Shown here one piece after another: positions 1 through 8,954 of a stretch of 64,000 nucleotides of DNA. The number at the start of each line of letters is the position of its first letter. Positions within the stretch are counted from its first letter, which is position 1. The stretch is taken from positions 1,345,501 through 1,409,500 of the forward strand of contig NZ_CP025135.1 of the NCBI RefSeq assembly GCF_002833405.1, read 5' to 3'. The translations under genes and the position numbers were made by a program. This DNA comes from Planococcus sp. MB-3u-03 (GTDB taxonomy: Bacteria; Bacillota; Bacilli; Bacillales_A; Planococcaceae). Under the pieces are notes generated by a model. That model made no database searches and was not told the origin of the DNA. It saw only the letters and a program-made list of their open reading frames with translations.

Positions 1-383
1 AGAAAACTGGCGAACAAAGAGAAAATCATGGGCTTCGGCCACCGCGTCTACCAAAAAGGCGACCCGCGCGAAGCATTTGCGTGAAATGTCGCAAAGCTCA
101 CAGAGCTTCGCGGCGAATCGAAATGGTATGACATGTCCGTGAAAATCGAAGAATTGGTGACCAGCGAAAACCGCTTCCGCCAAACGTCGATTTCTATTCG
201 GCTTCGGTCTATCACTCGTTGAACATCGAGCATGACTTGTTCACGCCGATCTTCGCGGTATCCCGTGCGTCGGGCTGGCTCGCGCACATCCTAGAGCAAT
301 ACTCGAACAACCGCTTGATCCGCCCGCGTGCGGAATACATCGGGCCTGGCATGCAGACCTATGTGCCGGTTGAAGAACGTTAA
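1..383 (+). CDS. citZ: Citrate synthase, C-terminal part (frameshifted, cut by window start)
   Basis: Citrate synthase condenses acetyl-CoA and oxaloacetate to citrate, the entry step of the TCA cycle. Read with frame changes, the fragment gives the typical C-terminal third: the MGFGHRVYQ block with the active-site histidine, then [25 protein letters not shown] and the ending [16 protein letters not shown]. Frame is lost near 90, 108 and 180 by single-base changes, so the reading frame as given stops early at 84-86. The TAA at 381-383 is the natural stop. It lies directly before icd and mdh, as in B. subtilis citZ-icd-mdh. The indels are more likely sequence errors than decay, because icd next door has the same kind of lesions. 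Confidence 0.9.
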
Positions 384-409
384 TTCAGGCAATACAATAA
401 AATTTGATG

Positions 410-431
410 GGGCTGACACAATGTGCAGCCC
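410..431 (+). other. Intergenic hairpin between citZ and icd
   Basis: GGGCTG (410-415) pairs with CAGCCC (426-431) and an inner CAC/GTG extends the stem. No T-run follows, so it is not a standard terminator. It could be an mRNA processing or stability element separating citZ from icd (inference). Confidence 0.4.
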
Positions 432-461
432 TATGACTTTGAACTCAGGAGGAACTTACAC

Positions 462-1727
462 ATGACGAACGGCGAAAAATCTCAGTAGAAAATGGCGTCT
501 TGAACGTCCCTAACAATGCAGTCATCCCATTCATTATCGGTGACGGAACTGGACCGGATATCTGGAACGCAGCTTCACGCGTATTGGAAGAATCGGTAAA
601 CAAAGCTTATAACGGCGAAAATCAATCGTCTGGAAAGAAGTTTTGGCTGGCCAAAAGCTTTCGACGAAACTGGCGAATGGCTTCCAGAAGAAACTCTTAA
701 CGTTATCCGCGAATACTTGATCGCAATCAAAGGGCCTCTTACTACGCCAATCGGCGGCGGTATCCGTTCATTGAACGTGGCACTTCGCCAAGAGCTTGAC
801 CTATACACTTGCTTGCGTCCTGTACGTTATTTCGAAGGCGTGCCTTCACCAGTTAAACGCCCTGAAGATACTGACATGGTCATCTTCCGTGAAAACACTG
901 AAGATATCTACGCTGGTATCGAATACGCTAACGGCAGCGACGAAGTGAAAAAATTGATCTCATTCCTTACTGACGAAATGGGCGTCAAAAACATCCGCTT
1001 CCCTGAATCATCAGGTATCGGCATCAAACCGATTTCTGAAGAAGGAACAAAACGTTTGGTACGTGCTGCTATCAACTACGCGTTGACTGAAGGCCGCGAT
1101 TCCGTAACGCTTGTACACAAAGGGAACATCATGAAGTTCACTGAAGGAGCTTTCAAAAACTGGGGCTATGAAGTGGCTGAGCAAGAATTCGGCGACAAAG
1201 TCTTCACGTGGAACGAATACGATGCAATCAAAGACGAAAAAGGAACAGATGCTGCGAACAAAGCGCAAGAAGATGCTTTGGCTTCAGGCAAAATCCTTGT
1301 TAAAGATTCCATCGCTGATATCTTCCTTCAGCAGATCCTTACACGTCCAAGCGAGTTCGATGTTGTTGCAACAATGAACTTGAACGGCGACTATATTTCT
1401 GATGCACTTGCTGCGCAAGTCGGCGGAATCGGAATTGCACCTGGCGCGAACATCAACTACGACACAGGACACGCAATCTTCGAAGCGACTCACGGTACGG
1501 CTCCGAAATATGCTGGACTAGATAAAGTAAACCCATCTTCTGTTATCCTTTCAGGCGTCTTGATGCTTGAGCATCTTGGCTGGACAGAAGCTGCGAAGTT
1601 GATTACATCTTCTATGGAAAAAACGATCGCGTCTAAAGTTGTCACTTATGACTTCGCTCGTCTAATGGACGGCGCTACAGAAGTGAAAACATCTGCATTC
1701 GCTGATGAGCTAATTAAAAACATGTAA
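462..1727 (+). CDS. icd: NADP-dependent isocitrate dehydrogenase (frameshifted near 5' end)
   Basis: Oxidative decarboxylation of isocitrate to 2-oxoglutarate with NADP in the TCA cycle. The start is the ATG at 462, nine bases after the SD AGGAGGA (447-453). The reading begins MTNGEK and, after one missing A near 480, continues as [18 protein letters not shown] with the [10 protein letters not shown] motif. Two further missing A residues near 620 and 654 break the frame before the long clean part from about 700. Substrate-binding residues appear in the block [18 protein letters not shown], and the family pattern [17 protein letters not shown] is present. Full length is about 422 residues, as in B. 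subtilis Icd. The three lesions are all in A-runs, which points to sequencing error. Confidence 0.93.
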
Positions 1728-1732
1728 AATGA

Positions 1733-1759
1733 AAGAGGAGGCTTCTGCCTCCTCTTTGT
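1733..1759 (+). terminator. Rho-independent terminator/attenuator after icd
   Basis: AAGAGGAGGC (1733-1742) pairs with GCCTCCTCTT (1747-1756) around a 4-base loop, followed by a short T-rich tail. It lies between icd and mdh and may lower read-through into mdh. Confidence 0.7.
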
Positions 1760-1789
1760 TGTATCATCCGACGGAAAGGGGAGTTTTTC

Positions 1790-2728
1790 ATGACATTCAA
1801 ACGCAAAAAGATTTCGGTAATCGGTTCTGGATTCACAGGCGCCACGACAGCATTCCTGCTGGCGCAGAAAGAATTGGGGGATGTCATCATCGTTGATATT
1901 CCTGCAATGGAAGATCCGGCCAAAGGAAAAGCGCTGGATATGGCGGAAGCAGCGCCTGTGTTGAATTTTGATGCACATATTACAGGAACTTCGGATTACG
2001 GGGACACGAAAGATTCCGACCTCGTCATCATCACGGCGGGCGTAGCCAGAAAACCGGGCATGAGCCGCGATGATTTAGTGCAGACCAATCAGAAAGTCAT
2101 GAAATCCGTCACAAAAGAAATCGTCGCCCATTCGCCAAATGCGACAATTTTGGTGCTGACCAATCCGGTGGATGCAATGACTTACACTGTTTTTAAAGAA
2201 TCCGGTTTTCCGAAAGAACGGGTCATCGGCCAATCCGGCGTGCTTGATTCGGCACGTTTCCGCAGTTTTGTAGCAGAAGAGCTCAATCTGTCCGTCAAAG
2301 ACATTACAGGATTCGTGCTGGGCGGCCACGGGGATGATATGGTGCCGCTTGTCCGCTATTCATTTGCTGGCGGCATCCCGCTTGAAACCCTTATCCCGAA
2401 AGACAGGATCGAGCAAATTGTGGAGCGGACGCGAAAAGGCGGGGCAGAAATCGTCAACCTTCTCGGCAATGGCTCCGCGTATTATGCGCCTGCCGCTTCT
2501 TTGGTGGAAATGGCTGAAGCGATTCTTAAGGACCAAAAACGCGTCTTGCCGTCGATCGCTTATCTTCAAGGAGAATACGGCATGGACGGAATCTATCTGG
2601 GTGTTCCGGCAGTGCTCGGTGCATCCGGGATCGAAAAGATCATTGAAATCGAATTGAACGAAGAAGAAAAACAAGCGCTCGACAAGTCCGCTGCATCAGT
2701 CAAAGCGGTCATGGATGTATTAGCGTAA
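1790..2728 (+). CDS. mdh: Malate dehydrogenase
   Basis: NAD-dependent oxidation of malate to oxaloacetate in the TCA cycle; 312 residues, the usual size for the LDH-like MDH family. The Rossmann motif [12 protein letters not shown] lies at residues 10-22, and the acidic residue of IVDIP (about 36) fits NAD preference. [10 protein letters not shown] (about 123-132) and the catalytic histidine of GGHGDDMV (His180) are present, with the VLDSARFR substrate-binding block at about 151-158. The SD GGAAAGGGG (1771-1779) precedes ATG 1790. It follows icd after a hairpin and is followed by its own terminator, ending the citZ-icd-mdh unit. Confidence 0.95.
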   Translation: MTFKRKKISVIGSGFTGATTAFLLAQKELGDVIIVDIPAMEDPAKGKALDMAEAAPVLNFDAHITGTSDYGDTKDSDLVIITAGVARKPGMSRDDLVQTNQKVMKSVTKEIVAHSPNATILVLTNPVDAMTYTVFKESGFPKERVIGQSGVLDSARFRSFVAEELNLSVKDITGFVLGGHGDDMVPLVRYSFAGGIPLETLIPKDRIEQIVERTRKGGAEIVNLLGNGSAYYAPAASLVEMAEAILKDQKRVLPSIAYLQGEYGMDGIYLGVPAVLGASGIEKIIEIELNEEEKQALDKSAASVKAVMDVLA

Positions 2729-2736
2729 AACACGGA

Positions 2737-2766
2737 GCCGGGCAGGATTTCCTGTCCGGCTTTTTC
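2737..2766 (+). terminator. Terminator after mdh
   Basis: GCCGGGCAGG (2737-2746) pairs with CCTGTCCGGC (2751-2760) around ATTT, followed by TTTTT. Confidence 0.88.
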
Positions 2767-2887
2767 TATACATATAGACAAGCTAATTCGAGCGTTCGTT
2801 CAATGGGCATCAAAGCGAGCGAACTTGCACTTGTGCGCATGGAATTGATACTATAAGGATATGAACCACTTAGGGGAGGGAAAGCCT

Positions 2888-3364
2888 GTGTTGCTCGGAA
2901 AAAAACGCAAATTAGGCAGGAAGATTGAAGACATTACAGTCGGCGAGAAGTTGAAGTTGACGGAAAAGATCGAAGATAAGGATTTGCTCTTGTATCTCGG
3001 CTTGACGAACGATGGAAATCCTTTGTATATCCAGCATGATTTTGCATCAACGACCAGTTTTGAAAAACCGGTCGTGCCGAACATCATGTTGACGGGAATC
3101 GTCACATCAGCGGTATCCAAGTACATGCCAGGCCCAGGTTCGTATATTTGCGAACAGCATTTGGTTTTCAAAAAGCCTGTCTACCATTACGCGACAGTCG
3201 ATTTCCTATTGGAAGTGACCGATGTGGATGTAAGGGGGAATTTGGCGACCATCCGTGTAGAAGGCACAGATGAAGAAGGCGCCATTTGCATAGAAGGAAA
3301 GATCGTGGCACAACCGCCGAAGACCTCAAACAAATTGACGACGCAGGCGATGGAGAATTTCTAA
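2888..3364 (+). CDS. MaoC-like hot-dog protein with altered hydratase motif
   Basis: A 158-residue single hot-dog domain related to (R)-specific enoyl-CoA hydratases of the MaoC/PhaJ family. The start is taken as GTG 2888 (or TTG 2891) because the SD GGGGAGGG (2873-2880) sits just before it; an upstream in-frame ATG at 2861 has no SD. The hydratase-2 signature is recognisable as TNDGNPLY, but the catalytic His of the usual D-x-N-P-(L/I)-H is Tyr here, while the Asp is kept. The HG that usually follows in PhaJ (VHGML) is replaced by VVPNIML. It may therefore be a non-catalytic or differently acting acyl-CoA binder. It stands alone between mdh and phoP with its own upstream region. Confidence 0.75.
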   Translation: MLLGKKRKLGRKIEDITVGEKLKLTEKIEDKDLLLYLGLTNDGNPLYIQHDFASTTSFEKPVVPNIMLTGIVTSAVSKYMPGPGSYICEQHLVFKKPVYHYATVDFLLEVTDVDVRGNLATIRVEGTDEEGAICIEGKIVAQPPKTSNKLTTQAMENF

Positions 3365-3409
3365 AGCGGTTTGGGATGGGGGTTCCAAATTGAGTGTGGA
3401 GGATGCAAA

Positions 3410-4117
3410 ATGCCGAAGAAACTTTTGATCATTGAAGATGAACATTCGATTGCAACGCTATTATCGTATAATTTGGTGCAGGCGGGGTATGAAACGATTA
3501 TCGCGAATGACGGAAAACAAGGCTACGATCTTGCGCTGAGCGAAAAGCCGGATTTGATCGTGCTGGATTTGATGTTGCCGTCAATGGATGGCGTGGAAGT
3601 GTGCAAATCACTGCGCCAGCAGAAAGTGAACACTCCGATCATCATGCTGACGGCAAAAGGCGATGAATTCGATAAAGTGCTTGGCTTGGAGCTTGGCGCC
3701 GATGATTATATGACCAAGCCGTTCAGCCCGCGTGAAGTAGTTGCCCGCATCAAGGCGGTATTGCGCCGGGCAGAGACAAGCCCTGTCATTCAGCAGGATG
3801 GGTCTGTCCCGTATGTGTTCGGAGAATTACAGATTTTCCCAGATAGATTTGAAGTGTTTTTGGACGACAAGCAATTGGAATTCACGCCTAAAGAATTCGA
3901 ACTGCTCGTCTACTTGGCCGAAAACAAAAATAGGGTGTTGACCCGCGATCAATTATTGAGTGCCGTATGGAAGTACGATTTTGCCGGCGATACACGCATT
4001 GTCGATGTCCATGTCAGCCATTTGCGCGAAAAGATCGAAGCGAATACGCGCAAGCCGACTTATATCAAAACGATCCGTGGCTTGGGTTATAAATTCGAGG
4101 AGCCGAAAAGTTCATGA
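3410..4117 (+). CDS. phoP: Phosphate response regulator PhoP (OmpR family)
   Basis: DNA-binding response regulator, 235 residues, predicted to control phosphate-starvation genes. The receiver domain covers about residues 1-120 with acidic pocket IIEDE, phospho-acceptor Asp53 in IVLDLMLPSMDG, switch TAKGDE and Lys in DDYMTKPFSPRE. The C-terminal winged helix (about 145-232) contains LTRDQLLSAVW and the ending IKTIRGLGYKF, typical of OmpR/PhoB. ATG 3410 follows SD GTGGAGGA (3396-3403); an upstream in-frame TTG at 3371 lacks an SD. Its last bases overlap the start of phoR (ATGA). The neighbourhood mdh-phoP-phoR-polA is that of B. subtilis. Confidence 0.93.
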   Translation: MPKKLLIIEDEHSIATLLSYNLVQAGYETIIANDGKQGYDLALSEKPDLIVLDLMLPSMDGVEVCKSLRQQKVNTPIIMLTAKGDEFDKVLGLELGADDYMTKPFSPREVVARIKAVLRRAETSPVIQQDGSVPYVFGELQIFPDRFEVFLDDKQLEFTPKEFELLVYLAENKNRVLTRDQLLSAVWKYDFAGDTRIVDVHVSHLREKIEANTRKPTYIKTIRGLGYKFEEPKSS

Positions 4118-5514
4118 CTTTCCGGCGCCGCCTGCTGATCTCCTTGCTGCTGTGGATCGGTACGCTGCTCGTCGGGCTCTATTTGATCGTGCTTCAGTTT
4201 CTTCCTTTATATGAGGAGGCGGCAAATAAATCCGCTGTGTGGTTGGCGTTGGGGCTTATTTTCTTGGTAGGCCTCGGGGCATCCGCTGTCATCGGAAACC
4301 GTATCATCCGTTTGCAAGTAGAGCCGGTAGAAAATGCTACGGCGACCGCAGTGGAGCTCGTGAAGGGGAATTACCGCGCACGCGCTTATGAATCCGATGC
4401 CCAGGGCAGCTTGGAGTTGAACAAGACGATCAACGTACTTGCCCGCAATCTGCAGGAAATCGCGACTGTCCGCCTCATGGAGCAGGAGCGGCTGAAAACC
4501 CTGATTGAGAATATGGGCAGTGCACTGGTCATGATTGACCGACAAGGGACGATTTCCTTGGTCAACAGGGCTTTTCTCGAAGAAACCGGCTTGAGCAGTG
4601 AAGCGGTTCTTGGCAGTTTGTATCGTGAAATTAATATTGCGCCCGAGCTGAAATCCTTCATTGAAACTGTGTTCATGACTGAAACGCGTTCGCGCGATCA
4701 AATCGAGTTTGCCGAAGGGCTGAAAATGAAGAACCTGGATGTCTACGGGGCGCCGGTCATCGGCGAACACGAACGCTGGCTCGGTGTGGTCATCGTTTTC
4801 CACGATATTACCGAGTTGAAAAAATTGGAGCAAGTGCGCAAGGATTTTGTGGCGAATGTTTCCCACGAATTGCGCACGCCCGTCACCTCCATCAAAGGGT
4901 TTTCCGAAACCTTGCTGGATGGCGCTTACCAGGATACGGATACCTTATTGTCATTTTTGGAAATTATCCAGACGGAAAGCAACCGCTTGGAAATGCTCAT
5001 CAATGATTTGCTCAACCTGTCGAATATGGAACGTTCTGCTTTTCATATCGAATTAGAGCCGACGGACATGAAAGCCGTCATTGAACGGGCCGTCGAAACG
5101 GTGCACCCGAAACTGACAGAAAAGAATATTCGCCTTGAATTGGATCTGGCACCAGTTATCGTGAACGGCGACGGGAACCGGCTCATCCAAGTAATCGTCA
5201 ATTTATTGATCAATGCCGCCACTTATTCACAGGAAAACACGAGAGTTTCGCTGAAGCTTTATGCTGAAGGGGATCAGGCCATCGTGAAAGTGGAAGATCA
5301 AGGCATCGGCATCGAAGCATCCGAAATCGGCCGCTTATTTGAACGTTTTTACCGAGTCGACCGGGCCCGCAGCCGGAATTCGGGAGGCACGGGACTGGGG
5401 CTTTCGATCGTCAAACATATCATTGAAGCGCATCATGGCAATGTCGAAGTGGAAAGCGAAGTCGGCGTTGGGACGACCTTTACCGTTTATTTGCCGCTTG
5501 CGGAAGAAATTTAG
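4114..5514 (+). CDS. phoR: Sensor histidine kinase PhoR, short form without extracellular sensor domain
   Basis: Membrane histidine kinase partner of PhoP, 466 residues, clearly shorter than the roughly 580-residue B. subtilis PhoR. Two transmembrane helices (about residues 7-33 and 42-60) are separated by a loop of only about ten residues, so the large extracytoplasmic PAS-like domain is missing. Next come HAMP (about 61-115), a cytoplasmic PAS domain (about 122-235), HisKA with phospho-acceptor His251 in NVSHELRTPVTSIKGF, and the ATPase domain with N-box INAATYS, G1 DQGIGI and G2 GGTGLGLSIVK. Start ATG 4114 overlaps the phoP stop, giving translational coupling. Signal input probably comes from the membrane or cytoplasm rather than an external ligand (inference). 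Confidence 0.9.
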   Translation: MTFRRRLLISLLLWIGTLLVGLYLIVLQFLPLYEEAANKSAVWLALGLIFLVGLGASAVIGNRIIRLQVEPVENATATAVELVKGNYRARAYESDAQGSLELNKTINVLARNLQEIATVRLMEQERLKTLIENMGSALVMIDRQGTISLVNRAFLEETGLSSEAVLGSLYREINIAPELKSFIETVFMTETRSRDQIEFAEGLKMKNLDVYGAPVIGEHERWLGVVIVFHDITELKKLEQVRKDFVANVSHELRTPVTSIKGFSETLLDGAYQDTDTLLSFLEIIQTESNRLEMLINDLLNLSNMERSAFHIELEPTDMKAVIERAVETVHPKLTEKNIRLELDLAPVIVNGDGNRLIQVIVNLLINAATYSQENTRVSLKLYAEGDQAIVKVEDQGIGIEASEIGRLFERFYRVDRARSRNSGGTGLGLSIVKHIIEAHHGNVEVESEVGVGTTFTVYLPLAEEI

Positions 5515-5523
5515 GAGGAACAT

Positions 5524-6744
5524 ATGGAAACCAAACACCCATTTTTGCCGATCATCGTCGGCACCGATATGAATGCTTATAATATGGCGATTTCATTTCA
5601 TGAAGCATACGGCATCAAGCCGATTTTGATCGGCAAAGAGCCATTATCCTTCACGGAGATGAGCTCGATCACTGAAACCATCGAATTTGATAAAAAACTA
5701 TCCGAGCCGGAACATTTCGCTGATATTTTAATCGGCATGGCGGATAAATACAGAGCTCCCGGCAAAACTTTGCTGCTGGTCGGCACGAACGATTTATACG
5801 TGCGCTTGATCATCGAAAATGCCAAAGTGCTGCGCGAGCATTATGTGTTCAACTATCCAAACGAAGCATTGATGAACCAGCTGCAAATGAAAGCGAATTT
5901 CTACGAATTATGCAAAGAGCACGGCATCGATACACCGACGACTTATTTTTACGACTGCAGCCAGGATGTGCCGTTCGACGATAGCGATATGATGTATCCG
6001 GTCGTCGTCAAGCCGAGCAATGGCATCGAATACAGCCGCAATAAGTTCGAAGGCCAGGAAAAAGTCTATAAAGTGGATAGCCCGAAAGAGTTGTTCGAAG
6101 TCGTTCAGAAAATCAAGGCAAGCGGCTACCGTGATGAATTGATCATTCAGGATTTCATTCCAGGCGATGATACATATATGTGGGATTCTGTCATTTACGC
6201 CAATTCGAAAGGCCAGACGCAATTGGTGACCTTCGCACAAGTTGTTTTGCAGGAGCATACTGTGACGGCCATCGGCAATTACACGGCGCTCATCACGCGC
6301 TTCGACAAGGAAATGATGCAAAAGCTCCAGCATTTCCTCGAAGCGGTCGGCTATACCGGCTTCGCCAATTTCGATTTGAAATACGATTCGCGTGACAAGA
6401 AGTTCAAGGTCTTCGAAGTGAATATCCGCCAAGGGCGCTCGAGCTATTACGTGACGGCGCTTGGCCACAATATGGCACAGTACTTGGTCGATGACTTGAT
6501 CTACAAAACAGAAAAGCCGATCACATATTTAAATGAAGATTTCTTATTCACAGTGGTCCCGAAAGTGGTATTGCGCAACTTCGTCCAAAACCAAGCTGTT
6601 CAAAAAGACATCAAGCGCTTGATCAAGGAAAAGAAATACGGCAATCCGCTGTTCTATAAAAAAGATACCCATATGAAGCGCAAACTGTATCTTTTTGCGC
6701 GCCAAGTGAATTATTATAAAAAATACAAAAACAATCAATGGTAA
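5524..6744 (+). CDS. ATP-grasp carboxylate-amine ligase, candidate D-Glu/D-Asp peptidoglycan bridge ligase
   Basis: A 406-residue ATP-grasp enzyme of the COG3919 type (family assigned from memory). An N-terminal pre-ATP-grasp domain (about 1-110, beginning MILPIIVG-like) is followed by the nucleotide site YPVVVKPSNGIEYSR (about 158-172), IIQDFIPGDD, and the metal-binding FEVNIRQGRSSYY near residue 300. SD TTAGGAGGA precedes ATG 5524 just after phoR, so it is probably co-transcribed with phoPR. This family includes the D-aspartate ligase of Enterococcus faecium, which builds the interpeptide bridge; Planococcus cell walls are of the L-Lys-D-Glu type. A role in adding D-Glu to the stem peptide is therefore a reasonable guess, but other carboxylate-amine ligations are possible. 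Confidence 0.7.
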   Translation: METKHPFLPIIVGTDMNAYNMAISFHEAYGIKPILIGKEPLSFTEMSSITETIEFDKKLSEPEHFADILIGMADKYRAPGKTLLLVGTNDLYVRLIIENAKVLREHYVFNYPNEALMNQLQMKANFYELCKEHGIDTPTTYFYDCSQDVPFDDSDMMYPVVVKPSNGIEYSRNKFEGQEKVYKVDSPKELFEVVQKIKASGYRDELIIQDFIPGDDTYMWDSVIYANSKGQTQLVTFAQVVLQEHTVTAIGNYTALITRFDKEMMQKLQHFLEAVGYTGFANFDLKYDSRDKKFKVFEVNIRQGRSSYYVTALGHNMAQYLVDDLIYKTEKPITYLNEDFLFTVVPKVVLRNFVQNQAVQKDIKRLIKEKKYGNPLFYKKDTHMKRKLYLFARQVNYYKKYKNNQW

Positions 6745-6819
6745 GTTTACAAAGGCTTAACACCAGCTTCACAATCAGGTGCTATTCTTTAATAGAACCC
6801 CCTTCAACCGCATGACTTG

Positions 6820-6848
6820 AAAAAGAGCCCCTCCCCGGGCTCTTTTTC
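6820..6848 (+). terminator. Terminator after the ATP-grasp ligase gene
   Basis: AAAAGAGCCC (6821-6830) pairs with GGGCTCTTTT (6837-6846) around CTCCCC, ending in a T-run. It closes the phoPR-ligase unit before hflK. Confidence 0.88.
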
Positions 6849-6915
6849 TATTTTCCTGAAACTATTTCACTATCATTCCGTATACATAGTTATAAAGATA
6901 AAAGGGGGAAACACC

Positions 6916-7890
6916 ATGACTACGAAACGAGTGCTGACGATTATTGGCTTATCGATTGCGGGCATACTTTTATTGGTCGCTGTCTTTACTTCCTGGTATA
7001 CGGTCGATGAATCGGAACAGGCAGTCATCATAACCTTCGGAGAAGCGGGGGAAACGGTCACGGAATCAGGCCTTCATTTCAAGATGCCTTGGCCAATCCA
7101 AAAAGCGGAAGTGATGTCGAAAGAAACCTATAGTCTTCAATTCGGCTATGACCAAAACGAGGACGGCGAAGTTACTGCATACGATAAAGAGACCAAAATG
7201 ATTACAGGAGACGAAAACATCGTCTTGACGGATCTCGTCGTCCAGTGGAAAATCACCGATCCGAAAAAATTTCTCTTCAATGCGGAAGACCCTCGGGAGA
7301 TGCTTCACGATGCCACCTCAGCATCCATCCGCTCAATCATCGGAAGCTCCTTGATCGATGATGCCTTGACTTCAGGAAAAGCGGAAATCGAAGCGGAAAC
7401 ACGCGACCTGCTATCATCGCTTATCGAAGAATACGATATCGGCATTTCCGTCTTGGCCGTGAAGCTTCAGGATGTGGAGCTGCCGAACGAAGAAGTCCGC
7501 GCAGCGTTCACGAACGTGACGGACGCAAGGGAAACGATGAATACGAAAATCAACGAAGCGAATAAATACGAAAACCAGAAACGCAACGAAGCTCTAGGTG
7601 AGAAATCAGCCATTAATTCACGGGCGGAAGCGCAGAAAGTCGAACGGGTCGAACAGGCGCGTGGCGACGTAGCGGTATTCGATAAACTGTATGCCGAATA
7701 CGAAAGCAATCCGGAAGTGACCAGGCAGCGTTTGGTCATGGAAACCTTGGAGTCTGTGCTGCCGGACGCCAAATTGTATATCATGAACGACGATGAAGGA
7801 ACGATGAAGTATTTGCCGCTCGGTGAAATGCAGACCGCAATACCGCCGGCAGCGGAAGAAGAAACAACTGAAGAAGGGGGCGGCAACTGA
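6916..7890 (+). CDS. hflK: FtsH protease modulator HflK
   Basis: Membrane SPFH/prohibitin-domain protein that with HflC forms a large ring complex modulating the FtsH protease. 324 residues with an N-terminal transmembrane helix (about 7-25), then ESEQAVIITFGE opening the SPFH domain and the HflK-like TGDENIVLTDLVVQWKI block. A charged alpha-helical stretch (about 200-265, rich in EANKYENQKRNEA) forms the coiled-coil part. Start ATG 6916 follows SD AAAGGGGGAA (6901-6910). The stop overlaps the start of hflC (TGATG), as expected for partners made in equal amounts. The order hflK-hflC upstream of polA is an insertion relative to B. subtilis phoR-polA. Confidence 0.9.
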   Translation: MTTKRVLTIIGLSIAGILLLVAVFTSWYTVDESEQAVIITFGEAGETVTESGLHFKMPWPIQKAEVMSKETYSLQFGYDQNEDGEVTAYDKETKMITGDENIVLTDLVVQWKITDPKKFLFNAEDPREMLHDATSASIRSIIGSSLIDDALTSGKAEIEAETRDLLSSLIEEYDIGISVLAVKLQDVELPNEEVRAAFTNVTDARETMNTKINEANKYENQKRNEALGEKSAINSRAEAQKVERVEQARGDVAVFDKLYAEYESNPEVTRQRLVMETLESVLPDAKLYIMNDDEGTMKYLPLGEMQTAIPPAAEEETTEEGGGN

Positions 7891-8870
7891 TGGATCCAAA
7901 ACAGCCATTCGGCAATTCCAATACGACGGATATCTTCGGCAATAAAAATCGGGCCAAAAAACCGAGAGAGCCAAGAGAACCGATCAATTACCGGAAATAC
8001 TGGAAACCGATCCTCATCTCAACCATCGTCTTTTTCGCATTGTTGATCGTCCTGACCAATACCTACGTCGTGAAGGAAAACGAGTACCGCGTTGTCCGGC
8101 AGTTCGGCGAAGTCGTCAAAATCCAGGAAGATCCAGGCATCAAAATGAAAATCCCGTTCATCCAGAGCGTCACGACGATTCCGAAATACCAGATGACCTA
8201 TGATGTGTCGGAAGCGGAAATCAATACAAAAGACAAAAAGCGTATTTTGATCGATAATTACGCCGTATGGCGAGTGACCGATCCCCTGAGCATGATTTCG
8301 AATGCAGGCACGATCGTCAATGCCGAGTCGCGCATGGAAGAGTTCATTTATTCCGTCGTGCGCACCGAGCTCGGCCAGCTGGATTATGACGAAATCATCA
8401 ACGATGAGAATTCATCGCGCGGAAGCTTAAACGATACGGTCACCGAAAGAGTCAATGAATTGCTCAACACAGATCAATATGGCATCGAGGTTGTCGATGT
8501 GCGGATGAAGCGTACCGATTTGCCATCGGAAAACGAACAAGCCGTCTTTACGCGGATGATCTCGGAGCGGGATTCGACTGCGCAGGATTATTTGTCGCAA
8601 GGAGATGCACGCAAGCGTGAAATCGAGGCGCAAGCCGAACGCGAAGCCCAGGAAGTCATTGCGACCGCCAAAAAAGAAGCGGCCTTGATCCAAGCGGATG
8701 GCGAATCGGAAGCAGCCCAGATCTACAACGAATCGTTCTCGAAAGACCCTGAATTTTATGAGCTATACCGTTCACTCGAATCGTATTCGAAAACGGTCGG
8801 TGAAGATACGGTCATCATCATGCCGTCGGACTCACCATATGCAAGACTGTTATCCGGAAATCTTGAATAG
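7890..8870 (+). CDS. hflC: Protease modulator HflC
   Basis: Second subunit of the HflKC membrane complex, 326 residues. A proline- and lysine-rich cytoplasmic N-terminus (about 1-35) precedes a transmembrane helix (about 36-57), then KENEYRVVRQFGEVV starts the SPFH domain and IDNYAVWRVTDP marks the HflC type. The C-terminal helical region contains AQAEREAQEVIATAKKEA and ends near the segment DTVIIMPSDSPYARLL. The ATG overlaps the hflK TGA by one base, so translation is coupled. Nothing looks unusual apart from its position before polA. Confidence 0.9.
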   Translation: MDPKQPFGNSNTTDIFGNKNRAKKPREPREPINYRKYWKPILISTIVFFALLIVLTNTYVVKENEYRVVRQFGEVVKIQEDPGIKMKIPFIQSVTTIPKYQMTYDVSEAEINTKDKKRILIDNYAVWRVTDPLSMISNAGTIVNAESRMEEFIYSVVRTELGQLDYDEIINDENSSRGSLNDTVTERVNELLNTDQYGIEVVDVRMKRTDLPSENEQAVFTRMISERDSTAQDYLSQGDARKREIEAQAEREAQEVIATAKKEAALIQADGESEAAQIYNESFSKDPEFYELYRSLESYSKTVGEDTVIIMPSDSPYARLLSGNLE

Positions 8871-8877
8871 CGCCTGG

Positions 8878-8947
8878 AGCCGTCATTTCTCTTCTATTTG
8901 CCTGCGTGGTAAAATAAAGGGAATGACGGCTTTTTTATGGAAAGGGG
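8878..8947 (+). terminator. Long-loop terminator, with a possible polA promoter in the loop
   Basis: AGCCGTCATT (8878-8887) pairs perfectly with AATGACGGCT (8932-8941) and a T6 run follows, so transcripts from hflKC should end here. The 44-base loop contains TGGTAAAAT (8907-8915), an extended -10 box, which could start a polA transcript inside the hairpin. The terminator is well supported; the promoter is inference. Confidence 0.6.
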
Positions 8948-8954
8948 TAATTTT

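Noticed and set aside
4207..4866. Minus-strand open frame (219 codons) opposite phoR
   Set aside because: Complement of a well-supported kinase gene; no SD and no recognisable family.
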